Assembly (NCBI GenBank): GCA_026393985.1
Contig: JAPKZB010000064.1
Coordinates: 1-33,996, forward strand
Source of the DNA: Acidobacteriota bacterium
GTDB lineage: Bacteria; Acidobacteriota; Terriglobia; Bryobacterales; Bryobacteraceae
Length of the DNA: 33,996 nucleotides
Direction of reading: 5' to 3'
Shown: one piece after another, positions 27,099 to 33,996 of the stretch
How the letters are laid out: each line of letters starts with the position of its first letter
Position numbering within the stretch: position 1 is the stretch's first letter
Position numbers and translations under genes: made by a program
The notes under the pieces: generated by a model
What the model was told of the DNA's origin: nothing
Seen by the model: the letters and a program-made list of their open reading frames with translations, nothing else
Databases searched by the model: none

Positions 27099-27126
27099 GT
27101 ACCCCCGCCCACTAGGGCGGGGGTAC
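27099..27126. terminator. Perfect 12-bp hairpin after the TonB receptor gene
   Basis: Arms gtacccccgccc (27099-27110) and gggcgggggtac (27115-27126) with loop ACTA. No T run follows on either strand, so it is a strong structure but not a classical intrinsic terminator. It lies 61 nt past the receptor stop. Confidence 0.5.
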
Positions 27127-27639
27127 CACGACCGTCGAGTCCCTCAGCATCCTCGGTAAAGGCGACCAGTTACCGAAACCAACTCCCCAAACAACCCGGC
27201 GCATCCCCTCGTCCAACCAGGTCAGGCGCGCCGTTTCGTTTTCGTCCCTCCCGCCGTGCCTCTTTCGTCATCCAACCGAGCACCGTCGCCTACTGGGTAA
27301 TGATGGAATGCTTGCCACGGTTGAGAACGATGCCGGCTGCCAGTCGAGGGCGGAGCGGAGCGACGCACCGCGGCGCCACCGCCTGTCCGGTGGCGATGAG
27401 AAGGACGCTCAAAAACTGTCGTTCTCGGAAACCTCACATTGTGGTCGGATCGGGCGAGATCCACGGCCTTTAGGGGTCCTTGAGGGAAATCCTTTGGGCT
27501 TCACTCGCCCCGCGTCGTCGACTGACAGGGCCGATTACCACGCTTCACGGGCGCGGTCCCGGTAACCGTCAGTAGGCCCGCGCAGGGGCCCTCGGCCAAT
27601 GCAGGTGGAATTGCGCCTGGAATTGCGCCGAAGATGCCG
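27127..27639. other. Non-coding stretch between the receptor hairpin and the transposase remnant
   Basis: About 510 bp. Frames here are short or of arginine-rich shadow type. I see no gene, RNA or clear repeat. Confidence 0.4.
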
Positions 27640-28008
27640 TCATGCGGCGCGGCGCTCGTAACGATGATGGAGTCCGCCGACTTCCGGCATGCAAACAACC
27701 CGCCCCATGTCCGCCGATTTGACGAGGCAATGTTCTGGTCTGTCGTTCTCCAAGCCCAGGTGCGTCCGGCTCCGATGATAGTAGTGCACGAAACGCTGCG
27801 ACGGTAAAGGCTCCATTTGCCGAACACGATGACGTGGTCCAGGCACTCGCGGCGAATAGTGCCGATGACCCGTTCGACATAGACCCGTTGCCAGGGGGAA
27901 CGAGGTTCCGACAGCACCTCGCTGATCCCCATGGCTTTGATTTGATCCACGACATCTTTCCCGAAGATCCGGTCGCGATCGCGCAGCAAATAGCGGGGCG
28001 CGGTGTCC

Positions 28009-28034
28009 CAGGGAAAGGCTTCAGGGAAAGGCTT
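28009..28034. repeat. 13-bp tandem duplication inside the rve transposase remnant
   Basis: The unit cagggaaaggctt occurs at 28009-28021 and 28022-28034. Removing one copy changes SEAFP-stop into SEAFPWDTAPRYLLRDRD, joining the two halves of the catalytic domain. Confidence 0.95.
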
Positions 28035-28479
28035 CGCTGATTTGCTGCGCGGTCCACTCCGCAGTGGGATGAGCGGTCACGGCAAAGTGGAGAATCCAGC
28101 GGCGGTCGTGTGCGAGCACCAGAAAGACATACAGCACCTGGAATCGGATCGTCTGCGCCGTAAAGAAGTCGACCGAAACCATGGTCGTGACGTGATTGTC
28201 GAGGAAGATCCGCCAAGTCTGCGATGGCGGTTTGCGGTGGCGGACCATGTGCTTGTTCACGCTCGATTCGCCGAGGGCATTTCCAAGCTTGAGCAGTTTG
28301 CCGTGAATCCGCGGTGCGCCCCAGAAAGGGTTGTCGCGGCCCATCGCACGAATCAAAAATCGATATCCGCCGGGATTGCCGGTCGGCCCGGCCTCCCCCG
28401 CCGAATCTTCCACGTCCAAAAGAGTCCGAAGCCCTTACTATGCCACCCGATCACCGTCGCCGGCTTCATGATGGCGGCA

Positions 28480-28751
28480 CTCGGTTGCCAATCCTCCCAG
28501 ACCGCCGACAACCAGCCCCACAGAAATCGATCAGCGGCGGTCAGCTTTGGGCCGCTTCACCGACCATTGCAGAACACCGACCTGATGACGAAGGGCCAGA
28601 ATCTCAAACTGAAGCGCCGTTCGCTGGCGCAAGAAAGCCCCAAAAGCCGCCGCCTGCGCCACCAACGGAGGCGAACAAGGGGATTGCAGGAAGAAAGGCA
28701 ACCACCCAAGCTATCAGCAACTTCGAGATTTGCGAGAACCACAGAAGAGCG
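28480..28751 (-). repeat. Left arm of a roughly 270-bp inverted repeat (transposase 5' region)
   Basis: This stretch, read on the minus strand, matches 31193-31460 on the plus strand at roughly 85% by eye. Examples are TTCGCCTCCGTTGGTGGCGC, GATTCTGGCCCTTCGTCATC and GGTTGTCGGCGGTCTGGG. Both arms point outward from the secreted-protein gene between them. Confidence 0.8.
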
Positions 28752-28792
28752 AGCGGGGCGAGGTGGGCGATCGACATGAGACATAGCTTGTC

Positions 28793-28877
28793 ATCGCCGA
28801 CGCAAGATTATCGCCGACGCAAGATTATCACCGACGCAAGATCATCACCGACGCAAGATCATCGCTGAAACAAGATT
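28793..28877. repeat. Five tandem copies of a 17-bp unit (minisatellite)
   Basis: Units atcgccgacgcaagatt (28793-28809, 28810-28826), atcaccgacgcaagatc (28827-28843, 28844-28860) and a diverged atcgctgaaacaagatt (28861-28877). There are no spacers. It lies just beyond the 5' end of the transposase remnant. Confidence 0.95.
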
Positions 28878-29118
28878 CGACGAGTGCGCTACCGGCGCGA
28901 GGAATTTTGATGCGGCTCATTTGACCCCGCTCAGCGGTGTGCCGTATCGCGCTCAGGTCGCCGGGAACAAGGCCGGAGTACACCGGAAGCCGGTCTTGCG
29001 GATCCGGTCGATTGCTATGGCCGGGTCTCCCTGCCCCAGAGATGCCGCGTCGAGGTCGCTGGGGCCGGACTCGCGCAGGGTTTACGCCCCTTGCGCCAAC
29101 ACCTTGCCTGCGAGTACT

Positions 29119-30441
29119 TTATTTTGCGCGCAGGAGATCCCAGCGGTCGGTGGTATATTTCCGATTCACGATACTTAAGGCCTTGCCGCCTCGGAGCGCC
29201 AGCAAGCCACAATTGAAGACTTCCACCTCACCATTCGAGCGTCGGAGGATCAGGGTGTTCCCCTCGACCTCAAACGTTCCCTGACGGCGTTCGCGTCCGA
29301 CGTTCAGGTTTCCGATCCTGCCGGTCACTGCCTGCACGTCCTGGGTGTAGGTGCCGTTGGCGGAAAAATTGAAGTCAACGTTGGCCGATGCCACCGCCAG
29401 GCCCGCGAAGTTTCCCGTCGAGACGTAGTAGGTCTCCGCCGCGCTACTGAACGAGGACGTCCAACGTCCCGCCAGTTCCGCTCGGGAGACCGGGAAGTAA
29501 TTGAAGCGGCGCATGCTGCGCAGAGATTCGGCATTGGGGAATACGTTGCGAAGCGAACCTTCATCCGGGGCAAGCGAAAGAAACGGAGTGCCGATGCCGT
29601 TTGCGATCTCGGTGGATAAAAACGCGGCGTATCGGCGGCCCGCGTTATCAGCCACTTGGCCCGTTACCGCATAGTTTTTTGAGTAGGAGAAACTCTCTTC
29701 CTCCAACGGGGTTTGCGAGAGCACACGATAGGATCGGGGAACGATCAGGTTCCAAAAGTTGAGGCCAGTATCCCCGGAACGGAGGCGGTCGTCTAACGAC
29801 ACATTGTAGAACTGAAACGCTATGATATTGCCGCGCGTGAAGCGTACACCTTCGGCCTGGATTTCGACTCGCCAGTCTTCAATGTTCGCCGACCTGATGT
29901 CGGCTTGGCCGTCAAGAGTACCCATCGTCCGCGGCGGCTGGTTTGCTGCGGGCGGCAGGGAGACATTGCCCGGCCCGTTCGCCAGTCGCAGGTTTGCCAA
30001 AAACTCGCGAAAGTGCGGGGAGCAGCCAACGTGATTCCCGAGCAACAAGACGGTGGCGACTTGCGACGGAGCCGAATAGGTGTTCATCGTCACATCAAAA
30101 TTCCCGGTTGGAGGGAGCATGACCTTCGCGGTTGCAACCAGGGCTCGCCAGTTCCCGATATCCTGCCCAGGCGAGGGCTGCCGGCTAGGGGCCCGATATG
30201 GTTTGGCAACCAGCGTAGCCCAGTCTTTGTAGAAGTCCTGCTGCGCGTCGCCGCTACCGGGGGCGGCTTTAATGAGTCCGATCTGGCAAAACCGCGGGCC
30301 GTCGATTTCCCGCAGTTCTACGCTGCCGCCCTGAACGTAACGCTGCCAGCCGACGGGAACCGAGTAAGTGAAGACATCCCAATTGAATGGCTGAGCCTGG
30401 ACGATAGACGACGCGAAGGCAACGAAGAAGAGCGGACGCAT
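29119..30441 (-). CDS. Secreted protein of unknown function
   Basis: A 440-residue protein with a signal peptide (MRPLFFVAFASSIVQAQ). The open frame extends 55 codons upstream, but that part is Arg/Pro-rich and shadow-like; the signal peptide fixes ATG 30441 as start, although no strong Shine-Dalgarno is seen. The first half begins FNWDVFTYSVPVGWQRYVQG and later has VLLLGNHVGCSPHFREFLAN, suggesting a lipocalin- or PsbP-like beta fold; the C-terminal part LAGRWTSSFSSAAETYY and NFSANGTYTQDVQAV resembles a lipocalin-like barrel. I do not recognise a family with certainty. It stands alone between two outward-facing transposase remnants. Confidence 0.7.
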   Translation of the reverse strand: MRPLFFVAFASSIVQAQPFNWDVFTYSVPVGWQRYVQGGSVELREIDGPRFCQIGLIKAAPGSGDAQQDFYKDWATLVAKPYRAPSRQPSPGQDIGNWRALVATAKVMLPPTGNFDVTMNTYSAPSQVATVLLLGNHVGCSPHFREFLANLRLANGPGNVSLPPAANQPPRTMGTLDGQADIRSANIEDWRVEIQAEGVRFTRGNIIAFQFYNVSLDDRLRSGDTGLNFWNLIVPRSYRVLSQTPLEEESFSYSKNYAVTGQVADNAGRRYAAFLSTEIANGIGTPFLSLAPDEGSLRNVFPNAESLRSMRRFNYFPVSRAELAGRWTSSFSSAAETYYVSTGNFAGLAVASANVDFNFSANGTYTQDVQAVTGRIGNLNVGRERRQGTFEVEGNTLILRRSNGEVEVFNCGLLALRGGKALSIVNRKYTTDRWDLLRAK

Positions 30442-31192
30442 AGGGGATAATCGGGATCTCTTTTGCGGCCTCGTACCGGATTGAGGCCGCTTTGGGGGAG
30501 AGTCTACCACGCGGGACCTTGGGCGGGGCGGCCACCGGAACCGGCATCCACCGCGCGGGCATACTGACGACGTCTTGCGGGTTACGCTTTCAGGCGGGGA
30601 ATCCATGCGGCTCCCACGCGCCTTGCCAACGCTGGCGTGGCGATTCTAGCGGACCCGGCCCATTCCGTTCTTCCGTATTTGGCAGGTACTTGTGAGGTTG
30701 GCGCCAATGGACCCGTTGAGGGCGTTGCGGCGGCTAACCATTCGTGATCGGGTTCTCGATTCCCCGGGGGCGGCTGAAACAGATGCAGCTGGCCAAGAGA
30801 GGGAAGCACCGCTCGGCGACGTTACCGCGATGCCCAGCGCTGGCTCATCGAGGTGGACCTGCGCGGCGGCTATATTCGTGCTAACGACCGCGACAGCCGT
30901 GCTCGTTGCGTGTGGTCTGATCGGAAGTTCTGATGTGTGGATACCATTATTCCGGTTAGGCCCCGGGGAATGGGCGGGAGCTACGGCTTGACCGGATGGC
31001 CGAGAGGTCGACGGAGCTCGATACTTGGTCGACACGGCCGCCGTCCCAATCCCAATCGCCTTCACCTGATTAGCGCCGAGACCGGGGCGGGCGTTGAGGA
31101 GGTCGACCCCGGCGGTAATGTCGAGGACCCGCAGCTCGAGCATCGTGCGGCCCAGAAGCAGAGCCACCGTGGTGTTGCGATAGTCGTCGTAC
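30442..31192. other. Non-coding or decayed stretch upstream of the secreted protein gene
   Basis: About 750 bp. A 173-codon minus-strand frame (31167-30646) and overlapping plus-strand frames exist, but none has recognisable motifs, a good ribosome binding site or the third-position GC pattern of the genuine genes here. The promoter of the secreted protein must lie near 30442-30550. Nothing else is supported. Confidence 0.4.
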
Positions 31193-31460
31193 CTGTGGTT
31201 CTAGCAAATCTCGAAGTTGCTGATAGATTGGGAGTTGCCTTTCTTCCTTCGCTTTCCTTGTTCGCCTCCGTTGGTGGCGCTGGCGGCTGCTTTCTTGGCT
31301 TTCTTTCGCCAGCGCATGGCGCTTCAGCTTGAGATTCTGGCCCTTCGTCATCAGCTCGGTGTTCTGTAACGGTCGGTGAATCGGCGGAAACTGACAGGAG
31401 CTGATAGATTCCTGTGGGCTTGGTTGTCGGCGGTCTGGGGGGATTGGCAACCGACTTTTA
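31193..31460 (+). repeat. Right arm of the roughly 270-bp inverted repeat
   Basis: Matches 28751-28480 on the opposite strand, beginning at CTGTGGTTCT and continuing through the first third of the transposase. The two arms are separated by about 2.4 kb that contains one intact gene. Confidence 0.8.
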
Positions 31461-31625
31461 TCACAATTACGCCGACAACTGCGATCTGTTGGCATCGCAG
31501 GGGCTTCCGCCTGTTCTGGAAATCGAAGATTCCGACAGGAAAAGCTGGGACGACCACGTCACATCCACAGTGCAGATGCGCAAGCGACTATCGCTCCGGC
31601 CCAGCGCAAATTCTCTGGATTGATA
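31193..31625 (+). pseudogene. Second, inverted remnant of the rve-type transposase (N-terminal part only)
   Basis: The plus strand reads HGASA/ALQLEILALRHQLGVL, an in-frame TAA (where the other copy has CAA), then RRKLTGADRFLWAWLSAVWG and CWHRRGFRLFWKSKI. This is the same family as the copy at 27640-28751, truncated before the catalytic domain. Downstream the similarity fades into short unrelated frames before the tRNA fragment. Confidence 0.85.
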
Positions 31626-31802
31626 CGGTTTTGGTACGTTCCGCGATTTTCCGGTTTGCACTTCAATTAATGAGCCTACCGAAGCGTAAGAACATTAGGG
31701 TATTTATCAAAAGCCCTAACCTTTTCCGATTGCAAACTCCCCGCTACAAAAGCAGCTGCTCTACAAGTGCCCCCTCCATTCACGGCAACCTACTGATTCT
31801 AC

Positions 31803-31850
31803 TGGTGGGAGCGCAGGGACTCGAACCCCGAACCTCCTGCGTGTGAAGCA
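31803..31850 (-). tRNA. tRNA-Val(CAC) 3' fragment (anticodon arm, T arm, acceptor end and CCA)
   Basis: The minus strand reads CTGC-TTCACAC-GCAG (anticodon stem-loop with CAC), a short variable region, the T arm CGGGG-TTCGAGT-CCCTG, and an acceptor strand ending GCGCTCCCACCA. The 5' half is not tRNA: the upstream bases cannot form the D arm or a matching 5' acceptor strand. Tail fragments like this usually mark an integrated element that targeted a tRNA gene. It is therefore a tRNA-derived remnant, not a working gene. Confidence 0.75.
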
Positions 31851-31974
31851 GAGAAACTGTTTCCATTTGTTCTATTGGCTCCATATTTTTTCTTGTTTTT
31901 CAACAAGTCGCCTCCGGCGGCGATGATGTCGGCAAACCGTTCAGAAAACGCCGCTTCACGATGATTGATGACAT

Positions 31975-32003
31975 GGCCTCCGTCCTGCCGGGCGGAGGCC
32001 TTT
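31975..32003 (+). terminator. Strong GC hairpin followed by TTT
   Basis: An 11-bp stem with one G-T wobble, built from GGCCTCCGTCC (31975-31985) and GGGCGGAGGCC (31990-32000), loop TGCC, then TTTGG. The T run is short and only on the plus strand. The gene at 32171 ends on the other strand about 170 bp away, so its relation to that gene is unclear. Confidence 0.45.
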
Positions 32004-32170
32004 GGTGTTACGGAAGGCCGGTTCGCCTTCCGGCTGCCCAACCGCTCCTTGTGGACCGGCATTGCGCGTCGCCCCTCTCCCTGCCTACCGCTCGGCACAT
32101 CGATTCCGAGACCTCGAAGCGCCATCCTCACTCCGGCGCCGAAATCAGAGGTATCCGCCTCGCTCCCCGG

Positions 32171-33400
32171 CTACAGCAGACGCCGGCTCGGGGCCTCTTT
32201 CTTCGCCAGCCGCTCCCGGCGCTTCACCAGCGCCGGCGTGCGGCCCAACTGCAGCGCCGCATCGGTCATATCGAGCGCCATGGCGTAGTTCTTTTCTTTA
32301 TGCTCAAAGAACTTCGCCAACTCCTCATAGGCCCCGCCCTGATGCGGATTCCGGATCATCGATAGGTCAGTAAAAATCGCCGTCGCCGCCGCTTCCCTGC
32401 CCTGCCGCTTCTCGAGCAGAGCGCGGTCCCACATCGTCCGCCACAGCAGATCTCCCGGCAGCCCCGCCTGAATCGCCCGGCCGAACAGCACCGCCGCGTC
32501 GTCGAAGCGCTCGGCCCTCTGCAGCCAGCGGGCCAGGCCCACCATCTCCGTCCCGCGGCGCAGCGGCGCCGCCAGCGGATCGGCAAACGCCCGCGGGACA
32601 ATGCCCGTCAGGCAGGCAAGCGTCACAATGTCGAGCGCGTTATGTTCAAAAATACCCGCCAGCCGCCCGGCGTGCCGCGTCCGCAGATACTCAAAGTACA
32701 GGTAGGGAATCATCGCGCCCGGCACATCGCCCTCGCGCTCATACCCGAGAATCTGCGTCTCCAGTTCCACGAGCCGGCAGCTCTCAAACCCCAGCTTCCA
32801 CAGACGGCGCGCCCCGTAAAGCAGGTCCAGATGTTCCATGCGGCCAAAAGGAGGCTGCAGGCGGGCGAGTCGATAGCGCGTCTCGAGCAGCGGCTGGTCG
32901 TAGGCCCGCCCGTTGTAGGTCACCAGCACCTCAAACGGCGCCAGAAACTCACGCAGCGCCAGCAGTTGACTCGGCTCTTCCCCGTAATCGCGCATGAAAA
33001 ACTGCCGGACCTCAAAGCCGCGTTCTGTGATGCCGCCAACGCCCACCAGAAACGGGTAGGTACCGGTCCCCCCCGCCAGACCCGTCGTCTCGGTGTCCAG
33101 AAAAGCGATGCGGTGCGGCGCGGCCTGCCGAATCGCCCCGTCGGAGATGGCGTGGAGCAGGTCCGCCGGCCACTCTTCGAGTTCGGACAGATGCATGCCG
33201 CCGTGCCGCTGATGGCGGCCCCATAGACGGGTGCATTCAAAATGAACGCCTGCCTCGGTCTGTACTTCGGCGCCCGAAATCCACTCTTCAATGCGGGGCT
33301 TGGCCGCCGGCGCGAGCGCGGCGGGCGCAGCGGCATATTTGCGGTCGATCGCGGCCATGCGCTGCCGCAGGAGATCGAGTTGGGAGCCGGGGGGACGCAA
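32171..33400 (-). CDS. YprB-like protein with RNase H-fold exonuclease domain and helical C-terminal repeats
   Basis: A 409-residue protein. HRIAFLDTETTGLAGGTGTY contains the DxE exonuclease motif, VLVTYNGRAYDQPLLETRY is motif II, and FEHNALDIVTLACL carries the last acidic motif with His upstream: the order seen in the PF13482 (YprB) family of DEDD-type nucleases. After residue 290, helical TPR-like stretches follow (LARWLQRAERFDDAAVLFGR; YEELAKFFEHKEKNYAMALD). Substrate and role are unknown; the Bacillus relative is encoded near a helicase. The start at 33400 is TTG with AGAAGG upstream; ATG 33358 is an alternative. It appears intact, unlike most of its neighbours. Confidence 0.82.
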   Translation of the reverse strand: MRPPGSQLDLLRQRMAAIDRKYAAAPAALAPAAKPRIEEWISGAEVQTEAGVHFECTRLWGRHQRHGGMHLSELEEWPADLLHAISDGAIRQAAPHRIAFLDTETTGLAGGTGTYPFLVGVGGITERGFEVRQFFMRDYGEEPSQLLALREFLAPFEVLVTYNGRAYDQPLLETRYRLARLQPPFGRMEHLDLLYGARRLWKLGFESCRLVELETQILGYEREGDVPGAMIPYLYFEYLRTRHAGRLAGIFEHNALDIVTLACLTGIVPRAFADPLAAPLRRGTEMVGLARWLQRAERFDDAAVLFGRAIQAGLPGDLLWRTMWDRALLEKRQGREAAATAIFTDLSMIRNPHQGGAYEELAKFFEHKEKNYAMALDMTDAALQLGRTPALVKRRERLAKKEAPSRRLL

Positions 33401-33481
33401 ATTCGCCTTCTGTTCGCTGTCATTGTAGCAAAATCTGGCGGAAGCTGAGGCGTTTTCCTGTGAGACAGACCAATCCGTGGA

Positions 33482-33703
33482 TCAGAAAGGGACAACCGCC
33501 ACGACCCTTAGATTCGAAACACCGACTGCACCATCGGCCACCGCCACTCGATCACACGGAATGTTCGGTCCGCTGACGATAAACCAGCCGCAATCGGTCT
33601 CGTCTAGCAGTCCGTGGTTAAAGTCGGCCCCCCTGCTGAAATCATTTGGTGCCAAAAATGTTTCCGCGTAAAATTCGGTATGGCGCTCGGAACACGCAAG
33701 CAA
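33482..33703 (-). CDS. Possible small protein, unrecognised
   Basis: A 73-codon minus-strand frame from TTG 33703 with balanced amino-acid use (for example NHGLLDETDCGWFIVSGP). No ribosome binding site or known family is visible. It could be a gene tail or chance; it occupies most of the 320-bp gap before the last transposase. Confidence 0.25.
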   Translation of the reverse strand: MLACSERHTEFYAETFLAPNDFSRGADFNHGLLDETDCGWFIVSGPNIPCDRVAVADGAVGVSNLRVVAVVPF

Positions 33704-33722
33704 AGGGTCCGGTCAGGAGACA

Positions 33723-33996
33723 TTGTGGATCGCCAAACAGGAGTTGCCGGCCTCAGCCGCCCACCCCTTCTACACCCGGCTCAATGAACTGCTCGAAGCC
33801 GAAAAGTTCGACGAGTTCGCCGAAGCTGCCTGCAAGCAGTTCTACGCCAAAAAAATGGGCCGGCCCAGCCTCACCCCGGGCATCTACTTCCGCGCCCTCC
33901 TCGTCGGCTATTTCGAGGGCATCGATTCTGAGCGCGGTATCGCCTAGCGGTCCTCCGATTCGCTCGGCATCCGCCACTTTCTGGGAATCGGACTCG
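33723..33996 (+). pseudogene. IS1182-like transposase N-terminus with in-frame amber codon (cut by window edge)
   Basis: MWIAKQELPASAAHPFYTRL, FAEAACKQFYAKKMGRPSLT and PGIYFRALLVGYFEGIDSER match the DUF772 N-terminal domain of IS1182/IS5-group transposases. The family phrase GIAWR reads GIA-TAG-R here, so TGG has become TAG at 33945-33947; afterwards SSDSLGIRHFLGIGL continues in the same frame to the window end. The start is TTG at 33723 with AGGAGA ahead, where relatives have ATG. The rest of the gene and the IS ends lie outside. Confidence 0.85.

Larger units (their letters stand above)
27640..28751 (-). pseudogene. Integrase-core (rve, IS3/IS481-like) transposase, multiply frameshifted
   Basis: Pieces in different minus-strand frames assemble into one transposase. 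From the 5' end they are RTALQFEILALRHQVGVLQ; LTAADRFLWGWLSAVWEDWQ with TVIGWHSKGFGLFWTWKIRR; GAPRIHGKLLKLGNALGES with VSVDFFTAQTIRFQVLYVF (first Asp); LLRDRDRIFGKDVVDQIKAM (second Asp) and SPWQRVYVERVIGTIRREC (Glu); and QRFVHYYHRSRTHLGLENDR to VGGLHHRYERRAA. Frames change near 28548 (one extra A), near 28366 (one base lost), at a 13-bp duplication (28009-28034) and near 27808 (small deletion). The gene is clearly dead although all three catalytic residues persist. The family is recognised by sequence memory; IS ends were not found. Confidence 0.88.

Noticed and set aside
28793-28877. CRISPR array
   Set aside because: The 17-bp units are adjacent without spacers and there are no cas genes; it is a simple tandem repeat.
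30646-31167. A 173-codon minus-strand frame
   Set aside because: No motif, no Shine-Dalgarno, and overlapping frames on the other strand are equally open; treated as non-coding.
31376-31846. A 156-codon plus-strand frame ending in LVGAQGLEPRTSCV
   Set aside because: The ending is the well-known false translation of the antisense of a tRNA; the rest is the transposase remnant read through in one frame.
31799-32131. A 110-codon minus-strand frame running into the tRNA fragment
   Set aside because: No recognisable domain; its last third is translated tRNA sequence and no ribosome binding site is apparent.

Overview
The window looks like part of a high-GC Acidobacteria chromosome, most likely of the Solibacter/Bryobacter type. 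Three features support this. A beta-propeller protein carries the C-terminal domain known as TIGR03437, which is expanded in Solibacter relatives (20.1-20.8 kb). A very large Oar-like TonB-dependent receptor has a carboxypeptidase-regulatory N-terminus (23.9-27.0 kb). A short protein with the 'RANGAKSRGPKTP' signature typical of these genomes sits at the left edge. This assignment is by recognition of families, not by a database search.

Left block (0.6-8.8 kb): a compact plus-strand operon for an activated surface heptose. A methyltransferase, a membrane-anchored family 2 glycosyltransferase, an extended SDR epimerase, a classical SDR and a Gfo/Idh/MocA oxidoreductase precede a complete GDP-D-glycero-alpha-D-manno-heptose set. 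That set is a GHMP kinase (HddA-like), a nucleotidyltransferase (HddC-like), an SIS isomerase (GmhA-like) and a HAD phosphatase (GmhB-like), followed by an overlapping small transaldolase. Many junctions overlap or nearly touch, implying co-transcription and translational coupling. A convergent, minus-strand GT-C type membrane protein (9.5-11.6 kb) fits the same cell-surface glycan theme.

Middle (11.6-19.0 kb): a decaying region. It holds an IS630 transposase broken by a 32-bp tandem duplication, the orphan core tip of an Rhs protein, a small membrane protein broken by an 11-bp tandem duplication, an XRE-type regulator whose natural start codon may be lost, and two tandem subtilisin-like (S8) proteases. 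Each protease is interrupted by a stop codon (the second also by a +1 frameshift), and both end in the same Trp-Gly-Asp-Ser repeat tract.

Right (19.0-27.0 kb): a plus-strand run of exported proteins. An NHL-repeat protein abuts a YtkA-like secreted protein, which overlaps an unusual outer-membrane beta-barrel carrying two eight-cysteine modules. The Oar-like receptor follows. The YtkA-like plus Cys-rich barrel pair is the best candidate here for an undescribed, probably metal-related, envelope system.

Far right (27.1-34.0 kb): a degraded rve-type transposase (broken by a 13-bp tandem duplication and other lesions), a 17-bp minisatellite, an orphan secreted protein, a second inverted remnant of the same transposase, a tRNA-Val 3' fragment, an intact YprB-like RNase H-fold protein, and the start of an IS1182-like transposase carrying an early amber codon. 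Reading by eye, the plus strand is G-rich at the left and C-rich from about 15 kb onward irrespective of gene direction. This suggests a replication-terminus-like or rearrangement boundary inside the decayed middle section.
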